A stretch of 64,000 bases of DNA, from positions 17,110 through 81,109 of the forward strand of contig DALS01000064.1 of assembly GCA_002499445.1 (NCBI GenBank), given 5' to 3'. The translations under genes and the position numbers were made by a program. The notes beneath the pieces were generated by a model, which was given only the letters and a program-made list of their open reading frames with translations, did not search any database and was not told where the DNA came from. This DNA comes from Methanosarcina sp. UBA293 (lineage in GTDB: Archaea > Halobacteriota > Methanosarcinia > Methanosarcinales > Methanosarcinaceae). This document shows, one piece after another, positions 1 through 8,442 of this stretch (position 1 is its first letter; the number at the start of each line of letters is the position of its first letter).

Positions 1-38
1 GATTTTCCCCTGCCTCTTGATGTTAAATCAGAAAGAAA

Positions 39-656
39 TTATGCAGATGCAGGCACGGCTGCAGATGCAGATGCAGGCACGAGTTCAACCTGGGTTTTCC
101 TGATTTCGACTCTGCGGAGCGGGTAAATAAACTTGGCCTGCCTGTAAATAGCGGCTGAGAGCCTGCCAAGGATTGCTTCCTGCATAAAGGTCTCGAAATC
201 GGATTCTGATGCGCGCTTTTTAACGATATCAACCATCATTTCCCTGATTGCTGTTATCTGGCTCGAACGTGCCCTTTTGATAGTGAAGCAGGTTGGTTTT
301 ACACGGATGACATAGCCGTCTTTGGTCCTAACATCGATATTGGCATCGATTCTTGAGGTCTGCCTTTTCACGATTGAGCGGATATAGTCAGTTGTGAGTT
401 CATGACCTATGAGGTCGGTGGTTGCTGTGTCTCCGACAACGTTGTTGACCCTAAGGACGACCTTTGTGTTATTCTTGGTCATATCGTTAGTAAGCTCTCC
501 AACTGTGACTTCAATTTTGCGCCCTACAAGCAAGGAAGGATCTCCTGCCATAGTGTTACCGACTACGCTCCTTTTTAAGTAAACAGGAGCTTCAATATTA
601 TACCATTCCTTGGATTTCCATCCGTCAATTTTTCTCTGTACTTTCTTTCTTGCCAA
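39..656 (-). CDS. rps3ae: 30S ribosomal protein S3Ae (eS1)
   Basis: This is a structural protein of the archaeal small ribosomal subunit, recognised from end to end (for example MARKKVQRKIDGWKSKEWY at the start). It is 205 aa, normal for archaeal S3Ae. The start is TTG, set by an SD GGAGG six bases upstream in the divergent T/A-rich leader. The last dozen residues are an Ala/Ser/Pro tail encoded by imperfect repeats of GCAGATGCAGGCACG-like units, a likely fast-evolving end. In many archaea this gene sits beside recJ/DHH and pcc1; here those lie about 7.4 kb away on the same strand. Confidence 0.97.
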   Translation of the reverse strand: MARKKVQRKIDGWKSKEWYNIEAPVYLKRSVVGNTMAGDPSLLVGRKIEVTVGELTNDMTKNNTKVVLRVNNVVGDTATTDLIGHELTTDYIRSIVKRQTSRIDANIDVRTKDGYVIRVKPTCFTIKRARSSQITAIREMMVDIVKKRASESDFETFMQEAILGRLSAAIYRQAKFIYPLRRVEIRKTQVELVPASASAAVPASA

Positions 657-1152
657 GTGATTCCTCCGAAGTAATGTTCATTTTTATTTTAATTTATTTT
701 TATTTCAATTTAATTTATTTTAGTTTTATTTTAATTGTATTAATTATGAATTGTTTTTGTATGCTGCTGATTTGTCCTGTGGCCCTCATGCCTTTCAGTT
801 TCTTCTTCCGGATGGCTCGGGTGATCTTTCTTTAATCAATGAGCGTGAATGACCTTCAGCGCCTTTGACAGGCTTTGCACTGCCGGCGCAGTTTATGGTG
901 CTTTCAGCACAATTTTTTCCTTTTCGAGATAAATTTCCAAGCTTCTATAGGCTTCCGAACTTAAACCCGTCCCCTATCTTCCGGCAACTACAGGCTTCTG
1001 ATAACCAAAAATACAATCCGAAAATGGCCAGAAGTTCTTAGAAATTAGCGGTATCTACTAGTTAATGGCTCACTATACATATCATTTCAATATATAAATA
1101 AATCGGTCAGAAACGCTTTCTGCTTATCATCTAAATAGAAAATTTAAAAAGT
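657..1152. other. Intergenic region upstream of rps3ae
   Basis: This is a roughly 500-bp gap between rps3ae and the 3' end of serS. The part next to rps3ae (about 670-760) is an almost pure T/A tract that would hold its promoter on the minus strand. I see no convincing gene; the short plus-strand reading frame here has no SD and low-complexity composition. Confidence 0.5.
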
Positions 1153-2661
1153 TTAAAGGAAGCGGATTCCTTTCGGCATTTCACCCAGCCTCTTTTTAAA
1201 TTCTTCAGGCCAATTTGCAGGGTCAAGCCCTTTCTGGGCAAGGAAAACCGCAGCCCACCTCTCAAGCCCGACTCCGGAACAACCAGACCAGAGTTCTTCT
1301 CCGGACTGAAGTTTCACGTTGAAACCTTTGGGATACTTATCTCCGTTGATGCTCACGTTCTGGAATTCGAGCCATTCTCCATCAGGCCCACGGTAAGGCA
1401 AGCAGGCTTCGTAGTCTGTTGTACCAACAGTATTTTCTTCGGCAAGCCCAAGCAGCCCTTCCTGTGCCATAAACCAGGGTGTGACTCTTGCTTTTCTCCA
1501 TTCGATATCCAGGATGTCATTGAAGATGTACATATAACGCTCATGTAATTCTTCTGCACATTTTATGACCTCTTCTTTTGTTCCGATCCAGACAATTTCG
1601 ATCCTGTGGAACTCGTCTACCCTTTCGATCCCATGGATTCCGCCACTTTCATATCTGTGAGAAGTTCCTGATCTGTCAAAGACTTTTATAGGAATTTCAT
1701 CGTTTGGAAGAGTTTCCCCTGTTACGTACATCCAGAAAGGCGGACACTGGGCATAGCACATGCCTCCGATTGGCTCTGCGATTTTTTCTTTGAGCAGCTT
1801 TGTGGGCACTTCATGAGTAACCTTGTAATAATCGGCAACCTCTTCCCAGTAATCGGGGTCCCTTGTTTGCGGAGGGCATACATAATATATCTCAGGATAT
1901 ATGCCTTTGGCATGTCCGGACTTCATCCAGACTTCCCAGGTGACCAGTTTCGGGAAAATCATTTCCCTGTACCCGAGAGGCTCCAGAAGTTCTTCAAAGA
2001 CGATCTTCTCAAAAGTCCGGAAAATCCTTGTTGACTGAGGCCCGTGAATCCATTGCCCTCGGCTTGCGCCTCGCTTGAGCCAGCCCTCATTCATCATGGC
2101 CTGGGTCGGGTCTTCCTTGAAAGGATGCTCCATTGGCTCTCTCTGCCATAACAGGTTCCAGTGTTCGGCTTTTGCCCCGTACTGGGCAGCCTCGATCTTC
2201 TCTTCAAGGAGTGTGAGAATCCTGTCCGGTACCCGGTTTTTCATCTCAGCTTCCCCGACATCAAGCTCGAGCATGATTCCGCCTTCGATGTTTTCCATGC
2301 CTTTTATGTAAGGCACTTTCAGCATCCTGAGCTCACGTTCAGCTGGCATCCGAATGGTAAAGGACTCAACCTCAATTCCGCGAATTCCGATCTTATACCT
2401 TTTTCCGAGCGCCTCGGCAAGCTGTTTCCTCAGCCTGAAGATCGCGTCATGCACCCTGACATACCTGCCAGACTCAAGCGTAAGCTCGATCCTATCCTCC
2501 CCGAGCTTCCATTCCGTAACTTTTGCTCCCTGCCCTTCAGGCGCTCCTCGGGTGAGAAGGGTATTGTTTGCCTCTTCGAAAAGCGCAGCTATAGCCTCCT
2601 TTGCAGGAGTGGGGTCTGCACTTGTTTTAAAGTAAGCTTTGAGATTGAACTGTAATTCCAA
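1153..2661 (-). CDS. serS: Seryl-tRNA synthetase, rare methanogenic type (type 2)
   Basis: This class II aminoacyl-tRNA synthetase charges tRNA-Ser and is the type found only in methanogens. Seen directly: 502 aa; an N-terminal tRNA-binding domain (about 1-165); a catalytic core with GQWIHGPQSTRIFRTFEK; and the zinc ligands C306 (in CYAQCPPFW), E355 (HRIEIVWIG) and C461 (LWSGCSGVGLERW). C306/E355/C461 are the ligand positions reported for the M. barkeri type-2 enzyme, so the numbering matches exactly. Some Methanosarcina also carry a bacterial-type SerRS; none is in this window. The gene stands alone with a long AT-rich upstream region. Confidence 0.97.
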   Translation of the reverse strand: MELQFNLKAYFKTSADPTPAKEAIAALFEEANNTLLTRGAPEGQGAKVTEWKLGEDRIELTLESGRYVRVHDAIFRLRKQLAEALGKRYKIGIRGIEVESFTIRMPAERELRMLKVPYIKGMENIEGGIMLELDVGEAEMKNRVPDRILTLLEEKIEAAQYGAKAEHWNLLWQREPMEHPFKEDPTQAMMNEGWLKRGASRGQWIHGPQSTRIFRTFEKIVFEELLEPLGYREMIFPKLVTWEVWMKSGHAKGIYPEIYYVCPPQTRDPDYWEEVADYYKVTHEVPTKLLKEKIAEPIGGMCYAQCPPFWMYVTGETLPNDEIPIKVFDRSGTSHRYESGGIHGIERVDEFHRIEIVWIGTKEEVIKCAEELHERYMYIFNDILDIEWRKARVTPWFMAQEGLLGLAEENTVGTTDYEACLPYRGPDGEWLEFQNVSINGDKYPKGFNVKLQSGEELWSGCSGVGLERWAAVFLAQKGLDPANWPEEFKKRLGEMPKGIRFL

Positions 2662-3404
2662 AGTTTGAGCCTCTTTTAATTGGTGTGAAATAATGTAATT
2701 GTGAATTAAGATAGGGATGTAAACAGAGTCTAAAATCCTGTTTCTGATATAAATGCCTATTCTATAGCAGATCGTAACTCAGTATTATAATAAGAAGTAA
2801 TAATACTGAGCATATAATGAATCAAGTATTCTGATAACCTAGTATCCCCAACTCAGACGTAAAATATTAATGGTTCAAACATTATAATTATAATTTGACA
2901 GACGAGTCTACAATTTAAACAGAATTAGATATATCTATCTGTTGTCCGCTTATATTCATGTGATCTACGTAAAAGCCTGACCAGCTGTTTTAATATTTAG
3001 CACCTGCAAAAAATAGCTAGATGCGTGGTAGATGATTTAATTCTTTTAAATTATATTATTGTAATCGATGTTTATAAGTTGATAGTTTCCGATGTCAGCA
3101 ATTGATCAGGAATTGTCTCAAAAAAGCCGCGTTCCATAACTCTAAAACTGAAATCTGAACTTTGTGCCGAAAATGAATTAGCCAGAAATAGAACCCCGGC
3201 TACGTCTACGGTCACTGTGTGACCGGCGTTCCCAAAGATGAGGTCTTAATTATATCTATTTGCTTGAGAGTTAATTGAAATTCTATTTTACCTTTAGCTA
3301 CCTTCCTCCCATCAACCTCTGCACAAAACTTACTTAATAACATATTCCTTTCCATCAATCATAATTTTCCATCCGGGATCTAAAAACTCCGATTTCACAA
3401 CCGG
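2662..3404. other. Long intergenic region between serS and the PIN gene
   Basis: These 740 bp are AT-rich and I see no gene with a credible start and SD. The promoter of serS must lie at the left end on the minus strand. The only distinct structure is a perfect 7-bp hairpin, CGGTCAC-TGT-GTGACCG, at 3209-3225, in a locally GC-richer patch (about 3190-3240) that could be relic coding sequence. Confidence 0.45.
3209..3225. repeat. Perfect inverted repeat (hairpin) in intergenic DNA
   Basis: CGGTCAC and GTGACCG flank a 3-base loop. No T-run follows, so it does not look like an intrinsic terminator on either strand. It may be a folded RNA or a remnant of a lost gene; the function is unknown. Confidence 0.4.
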
Positions 3405-4046
3405 TTATTCTCTTCCTTCTCTCCCAGCATCTACCAGCCTCTCGTTTGCGGTCAGGATCTCGACTCCAAGTTCGCTGAAATCTTTATCATGGGTTACGAA
3501 AACCATGTTTTTTGCGCGGCAGATTTGGGCAAAGAGAAGGTCGTTAAAATCGTATTTTCCCTGCTTAAAAAGATCCATGACTTCTGGAAGATCTATAGCC
3601 TGCAGTTCAGGATCGCAGGCAAGGGTACTTCTGAGAATTTTCCTTACGTTATAAGCTATTTCCTGGGCAATTACCCTGAAGGTCAGAGAGTTTCGAAATT
3701 CCTTAAACCTTGTAAACTCGGTCTGCTGTTTGAACTCGATTCGGGAGAAGGCATTTATGAATTCCGAAATTATCATACAGTTAATATAAATCGTGCCATC
3801 AGAGTTTCTGATTTCTTTCAAAGCCCTGGAATAAGCGTCCGACCGCTGGTCAGGCCAGCCGATTGGGCCGTAGATATACAGCCAGATATTGGTGTCAAAG
3901 AAGTAGCCTTTACCTTCGGGGAAATTATAATTCTCAATGGAATGAACCTTTACAGGAACAGGTTTTGCGAGCCTGGATCCTCCGGCGCGAAGCCTTGGAC
4001 GGCGTTTAACTGGGAAAATGGTTGCACGGTGAACGCTCTTACGCAT
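3405..4046 (-). CDS. PIN-domain protein (putative ribonuclease)
   Basis: This is a PIN-fold nuclease candidate of the VapC-like class. The acidic residues of the family are visible: D in YFFDTNIWLY, E in IISEFINAFSR, and D in YDFNDLLFAQ and FVTHDKDFSELG. The start is taken at the ATG 8 bp inside the upstream gene (MRKSVHRATIF) because it gives tight translational overlap with the DUF4325-like gene; a longer form from 4067 is possible. The N-terminus up to about residue 35 is basic and Arg-rich, ahead of the PIN fold. Its partner is not a usual VapB/AbrB antitoxin, so whether the pair is a toxin-antitoxin module is unproved. Confidence 0.85.
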   Translation of the reverse strand: MRKSVHRATIFPVKRRPRLRAGGSRLAKPVPVKVHSIENYNFPEGKGYFFDTNIWLYIYGPIGWPDQRSDAYSRALKEIRNSDGTIYINCMIISEFINAFSRIEFKQQTEFTRFKEFRNSLTFRVIAQEIAYNVRKILRSTLACDPELQAIDLPEVMDLFKQGKYDFNDLLFAQICRAKNMVFVTHDKDFSELGVEILTANERLVDAGREGRE

Positions 4047-4413
4047 CCTCTTCTCCCCCAAGCACATCTTTCAGTGCCTTTCTGCAGGTATACGCACGCT
4101 CAAAATAGGTTTTCGCCCGTTCGATAACCCTTTTGAGGATGATCTCATCCTCCTCGGAGATATCCGTGAACAAGAGGCTGCTCTCAATCCGTTCTACAGG
4201 AAAACAGCCGTAAAGTTGTCCGATTGCCGAATTCAGAAAAGCAGGTGTTAGCTCACTCGCTTCTGCGAAAGACAGTTCAATCTTCTTATTTTCGCAGAGC
4301 GCTGCTGTAATTATCTCGTAAACTTTCTGCCCGTCACAGGCGGCAACGCAGCAGTTTTCCCCGACAGTTTCAAAAACGTTAATCTTTATCCTTTCTTCCG
4401 TAGGTATCCCCAT
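4039..4413 (-). CDS. STAS-like DUF4325 family protein
   Basis: This small protein of about 124 aa has the DUF4325 signature, seen here as SFAEASELTPAFLNSAIGQL. Members are predicted STAS-like alpha/beta folds often found beside signalling or conflict genes; their function is not established. An ATG at 4413 (MGIPTEERIK) is preferred because a TTTAAA TATA-like box lies roughly 25-30 bp upstream, which would fit a leaderless transcript. A GTG at 4428 is the alternative. Its 3' end overlaps the PIN gene by 8 bp, so the two are almost surely co-translated. Confidence 0.75.
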   Translation of the reverse strand: MGIPTEERIKINVFETVGENCCVAACDGQKVYEIITAALCENKKIELSFAEASELTPAFLNSAIGQLYGCFPVERIESSLLFTDISEEDEIILKRVIERAKTYFERAYTCRKALKDVLGGEEDA

Positions 4414-4532
4414 ATGCTTTATACTCACAAGGGTTTAAAAAGCTCAGGGTTTAAACCCAAAATCCGGGCACTTGAAAAACTACCTTATCTCTTCACATTG
4501 CCACATATTTAAACATTCATAAATACCGAGTT

Positions 4533-4988
4533 TCAATCAGCCTTTCTAAAGAAGAGCCAGCCTTTTTCACCTTTTCCGTACTTTGTCCGAATCAAAACGT
4601 AGGTCCCTTTTAATTTATCTCCTTCAAGCACCACCACGATCTCCTTTTCCTCGCGTTTCAAAAGCTCAAAAGTCCCCTTATCCCAGATCTCAACCGTGCC
4701 TGCTCCGTACTCTCCTTCAGGGATTTCCCCCTCAAAATCAGCGTATCCGAGCGGATGGTCTTCAGTCTCTATGGCAAGCCTTCGGATGCCAGCCTCTTTC
4801 GGGGGCTCTTTTGGCACAGCCCAACTTTTCAGAACCCCGTCAAGCTCCAGGCGGAAATCATAATGAAGGTTGCGCGCATCGTGGCGCTGAACCACAAAAA
4901 TTGGTTTTTCGGGGCTCTTTCTGGAATTGATGGCAGGCGGTTCAGGGGTCTTTTTAAAGTGTCTCTTTTTCTCGTATTCTTCAAGCAT
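4533..4988 (-). CDS. Stand-alone LigD-type 3'-phosphoesterase
   Basis: This DNA-repair enzyme domain trims 3'-phosphate and 3'-ribonucleotide ends. In bacteria it is fused to ligase LigD; in archaea it occurs alone, and stand-alone archaeal members, including one from M. barkeri, have been studied biochemically. The whole 152 aa is this domain. The metal/catalytic segment reads FVVQRHDARNLHYDFRLEL, followed by LKSWAVPK, HPLGYADFEGEIPEGEYG and a C-terminal GWLFFRK. The start is placed at MLEEYEKKRHF; eight extra codons upstream (to 5012) are possible. No ligase or Ku lies nearby. The ferritin-like gene is 35 bp upstream on the same strand. Confidence 0.93.
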   Translation of the reverse strand: MLEEYEKKRHFKKTPEPPAINSRKSPEKPIFVVQRHDARNLHYDFRLELDGVLKSWAVPKEPPKEAGIRRLAIETEDHPLGYADFEGEIPEGEYGAGTVEIWDKGTFELLKREEKEIVVVLEGDKLKGTYVLIRTKYGKGEKGWLFFRKAD

Positions 4989-5023
4989 AGAAATCAATAG
5001 AAAACTTGGCACACTGCCTTTAA

Positions 5024-5299
5024 TTATTTCCTACTTCTAGCCAGAGCATAGTCTGCATAGATTTTTAAAAACTCTCCATCAGTTTGCAGGAGCACGGTTT
5101 CAAACATGGCTACATGGATTTTTTCTTTTCTGGCAATATCAAGCAGTACTGTACGAATCTCCTCACTTTTTGCCAGGTTTGCCATCTGCTCATAGATGTT
5201 GATAGCATCCAGTTCCGCAATCATGGCAGCTCTAAGAATCTCTTTATCAATATCTTCAGGTCTGGTTTTCTCAAGATCTGCAAGTACTTCCGAAAGCAG
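5024..5299 (-). CDS. Ferritin-like protein, encapsulated-ferritin-like
   Basis: This is a short diiron-type helical protein of about 92 aa. Metal-ligand-type residues are visible in AELDAINIYEQMANLAK and LLDIARKEKIHVAMFE, an E...E..H pattern like that of encapsulated ferritins. The homologous part appears to begin near LLSEVLADLEKTRPED, just after a G-rich SD-like GGGGGTGG, so I place the start at the CTG at 5299. The open frame continues upstream to 5398 through a stretch that does not look like protein. One extra G in the G-run would instead create an ATG start. No encapsulin gene is in the window. Likely role: iron or peroxide handling (inferred). Confidence 0.7.
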   Translation of the reverse strand: MLSEVLADLEKTRPEDIDKEILRAAMIAELDAINIYEQMANLAKSEEIRTVLLDIARKEKIHVAMFETVLLQTDGEFLKIYADYALARSRK

Positions 5300-5398
5300 G
5301 TTTCCACCCCCATACAAATGTACCCTATAAGGTATGGAAAAGCAAGGGTAATGTTTCTTTCTATTGAAGATAACAATCCAATTTTTGAAGTGTATCAA

Positions 5399-5735
5399 AA
5401 TTAGCCAACTGAAATTAAATTTTAGCGAGTGAAATTAAGATTTGAGTATATTATACAATCCAAATTTGTTTATTTATTAATTTTAAATCTCTTTAAAAAT
5501 GAGTAAAGATTTTCGTAAACGAGCAATCAATAATTAGTTATTATAGTGGATTTATGTGAATAAAACTCTCTGTAACATAATACAAAAAAACCTTCAGTAG
5601 GAAAAAGACTTATAGACAAATCTCATAAATAGTTGAATAAGTTCACATGAAAATAATGCTAAAGATGGTTATCCAGCCAGCTCTGGGAGATCTTTACAGG
5701 CCGACCAGGAGACAATCTCACTGAGGCAAACAATC
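5399..5735. other. Intergenic region before the secreted protease
   Basis: This is an AT-rich spacer between a leftward and a rightward gene, so it should hold two divergent promoters. GAGG at about 5723-5726 is the SD of the protease TTG start. I saw no RNA gene or repeat. Confidence 0.5.
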
Positions 5736-7976
5736 TTGAAAAGAATGAAAATTTCCCTGCTTAAGAAAATAAAATCATTTCTGCTTGTGTTCATGATCTT
5801 GATTTCATGCCTACCTGCCAGCTCAGGTTTTGCTGCAGGAAGTGTCAATGCCCCTGAAATGCCACAGAACTGTACATCTTCTGCTGAATTTGTAATTGAA
5901 TCTGTGATTGAAACAGCCCCAATGAACCCTGACTTTCTGGAAAGCTGGAAACTTAGCTCGATTGAATCTTTTTCTTTTGGGAGTAAATACGAAAAGATTT
6001 CAGACACCGGGTATAAGCCTTCACCTGTAAAACTGTCAGGGCTTGCAAGCTCAGAAGGAAGAGTTTTGCTGAGAGCCTCAGGTTCAGAGCTACCACCTGT
6101 TTATGACCTGCGTAAAGAAAGGAAAGTAACAGCTGTAAAAGATCAGGGAAAGGCTGGAAGTTGCTGGGCCTTTTCAAGTATTGCTTCTCTTGAATCCTAC
6201 ATTCTGGGAAAAGAAGGAAAAAACTATGATTTTTCCGAAAACAACATGAAAAACCTCGCCTCAAAAAACTATCCAGAGGGTTTTGATTTTACCTCGGATG
6301 AGGGTGGAAATGCATTCATGTCAACAGCATACCTTTCCCGTTGGGATGGGCCTGTAAATGAATTTGATGATCCCTATAGTGAGCCCTCTACCTATTCACC
6401 CGCAGGGCTTCAGGTACAGAGACATGTGCAGGAGGTGCTTTTCCTACCTGAGAAAACTGAGCCTCTGGATAACGAAGTTCTCAAAAGGGCGCTTCTGGAA
6501 TATGGAGCTGTATACTCCACGATGTACTGGAACCCAGGGCATTATCAGGAAAAAAATTATACTTACCGATATACCAAGGATCTGCCTGTCAATCATGCTG
6601 TGACCATTGTAGGCTGGGATGATTCTTTTGACAAAAATCTATTTATGCAAGTTCCTCCCGGAGATGGAGCTTTTATAGTGAAGAACAGCTGGGGTGATGT
6701 CTGGGGTCAAGAGGGGTACTTCTATATTTCCTACTACGACACAAAACTCGGGTACAATGAAAATGCCGTGTTCACAGCTGAAGATCTGGATAATTATGAT
6801 AATATCTACCAGTATGATCCTCTTGGGTGGGTGGTATCTAAAAAGTATTCAGAAAACCCCCTAGTTGCCTGGGGAGGCAATGTTTATTCCTCAGAAAAAA
6901 ATGAAACCCTCAGAGCTGTAGGATTTTATACTACTGACCTCAATACGGCTTACGAGATATACATCTACAAAAATCCTGTCTCAGGTCCTGTTAATTCGAG
7001 AAAAGGATTCATTGTACAGGAAAGCGGCCGATACACCTTCCCAGGATATCATACACATGTGTTGAATTCGGCTGTACCCATAAATGCAGGAGAGAGATTT
7101 TCAATAGTTATAAGATTCATTAACCCATCGGCTTCAGGTCCTCTTGCAGTAGAAGAACCTGTAGCCTATTACAGCAGCAAGGCAAGGGCCAATCCCGGAG
7201 AAAGCTACGTAAGTCCTAATGGAGTCAGATGGGAAGACATATCCAGCAACTCGAAAGCAAATCTCTGCATTAAAGCTTTCACAACAAGTAATGACTTTCC
7301 TGAAGCTGATTTTTCTTCAAACACTACCTCAGGAATGCGTCCTCTTACGATCCAGTTCACTGACCTTTCAAACAACGCCTTTTCCTGGAAGTGGGATATG
7401 AACGGCGATGGGGAAACTGATTCAACAGTCCAGAACCCTGTCTACACCTACAGATCTTACGGGAATTATACCGTTTCTCTGACTATCGGTAACGGCAAAG
7501 GATTTGATTCCAAGACAAAACATGGTTACATAACAATAACTCCTCTCTCAATTAACTCAGCCAATCCCAGAAGGAATATTACAGGCTACATAGGGGAGAA
7601 GCAGGAGTTTAGTGTTAGTACAAACTATGCTTGCAATGTAAGCTGGTACTTTAATGGAGAAAACAGAGGTTCTGAATCTCAAGTAAAAAAGAGCTCATAC
7701 TCAGAGAGTATCCATTCCCCAGGAATTTATAATATTACAGCAATTGCCAGAATTGGGGATGAAGAAGTTACACAGAAATGGGAGTGGACAGTTCGCACCT
7801 GGAATCCCTGGGATAGTCCGGCTTCCCATGAAGGGAAAAAAATAAGTACTAAAGAAATACAGGAAGCTATCCATATCTACCGAAATGGACTACAGATCCC
7901 TGAAACCGGAGCGGAACTAACGAAAGAAAGGCTCAAGGAACTTATAATTCACTGGAGGGAAGGCTCAGAGGATTGA
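5736..7976 (+). CDS. Secreted papain-family (C1A) cysteine protease with PKD domain
   Basis: This is an exported peptidase of 746 aa. A signal peptide covers about 1-34 (hydrophobic SFLLVFMILISCLPA). A papain fold follows with Q137, catalytic C143 in AGSCWAFSS, H287 in NHAVTIVGWDD and N317 in KNSWGDVWGQEGY. Then comes a beta-rich 'lectin-like' segment (about 350-510), a PKD domain with WDMNGDGETDS (about 525-605) and an Ig-like domain. The C-terminus (EIQEAIHIYRNG...) resembles tails of other Methanosarcina secreted proteins. A TTG start with GAGG 9 bp upstream is chosen; an ATG lies at 5745. No transmembrane anchor is seen at the C-terminus. Likely role: extracellular protein or peptide degradation or wall turnover (inferred). 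Confidence 0.9.
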   Translation: MKRMKISLLKKIKSFLLVFMILISCLPASSGFAAGSVNAPEMPQNCTSSAEFVIESVIETAPMNPDFLESWKLSSIESFSFGSKYEKISDTGYKPSPVKLSGLASSEGRVLLRASGSELPPVYDLRKERKVTAVKDQGKAGSCWAFSSIASLESYILGKEGKNYDFSENNMKNLASKNYPEGFDFTSDEGGNAFMSTAYLSRWDGPVNEFDDPYSEPSTYSPAGLQVQRHVQEVLFLPEKTEPLDNEVLKRALLEYGAVYSTMYWNPGHYQEKNYTYRYTKDLPVNHAVTIVGWDDSFDKNLFMQVPPGDGAFIVKNSWGDVWGQEGYFYISYYDTKLGYNENAVFTAEDLDNYDNIYQYDPLGWVVSKKYSENPLVAWGGNVYSSEKNETLRAVGFYTTDLNTAYEIYIYKNPVSGPVNSRKGFIVQESGRYTFPGYHTHVLNSAVPINAGERFSIVIRFINPSASGPLAVEEPVAYYSSKARANPGESYVSPNGVRWEDISSNSKANLCIKAFTTSNDFPEADFSSNTTSGMRPLTIQFTDLSNNAFSWKWDMNGDGETDSTVQNPVYTYRSYGNYTVSLTIGNGKGFDSKTKHGYITITPLSINSANPRRNITGYIGEKQEFSVSTNYACNVSWYFNGENRGSESQVKKSSYSESIHSPGIYNITAIARIGDEEVTQKWEWTVRTWNPWDSPASHEGKKISTKEIQEAIHIYRNGLQIPETGAELTKERLKELIIHWREGSED

Positions 7977-8026
7977 CGACTCCAGCTACAAAAATAGAAG
8001 GAAAAAAGAAAAACTAAGAGGCAAGT

Positions 8027-8281
8027 TTAGTTTTTCTGGACTTTGTTTCCTTTTTCCAGAGCCTGTTCAATTCCTTCCCCAATTTTAACATTCATGAGAA
8101 AATCATCAACAGTTGCAAGGAGAGAGCCAATTTTCTCGGAATGAAACAGGACAGCAACTCTCCCGTCACTGATTTCACTTTCCATACTCCTAAGATTATC
8201 CGGAGAAAGCGCATTTAGAATCCTAGCAGCGGATCTTCTTGATTCTGGATCCGAAAATTCAATTGTGCCTGTAATTTTCAT
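8027..8281 (-). CDS. pcc1: KEOPS complex Pcc1-like subunit
   Basis: Pcc1 is the dimerisation subunit of KEOPS, which makes t6A on ANN-decoding tRNAs with Kae1, Bud32 and Cgi121. The 84-aa protein shows the family pattern (MKITGTIEFSDPESRRSAAR, ALSPDNL, and a DDFLMNVKI helix). ATG 8281 is chosen because GAGG lies seven bases upstream. It lies just downstream of the DHH/RecJ gene on the same strand with a T-rich 161-bp spacer, a pairing found widely in archaea. Its end is about 50 bp from the convergent protease gene. Confidence 0.85.
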   Translation of the reverse strand: MKITGTIEFSDPESRRSAARILNALSPDNLRSMESEISDGRVAVLFHSEKIGSLLATVDDFLMNVKIGEGIEQALEKGNKVQKN

Positions 8282-8442
8282 AAGCAATCCTCATCGTTTT
8301 GCTAATTTTTTTGTTACTTTTGGCTTCTGATTCTTTTTACTCTCTTTTTCTATTTGACATCCGTTGCTTGTTCTTTGCCTCATTTTTGCTTCTGGTCTTT
8401 TACTTGACACTCTTTATCTGGTTCCTTATTTTTTATCTTGCT

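Noticed and set aside
650..835. Plus-strand frame upstream of rps3ae
   Set aside because: Mostly Phe/Ile low-complexity sequence in a T-rich promoter region, with no SD.
2161..2655. Long plus-strand frame opposite serS
   Set aside because: It is the antisense of an intact synthetase and has no SD or domain.
3190..3260. GC-richer patch as a gene remnant (NPGYVYGHCVTGV frame)
   Set aside because: The frame is cut by stops on both sides and has no recognisable relative; only the hairpin was retained.
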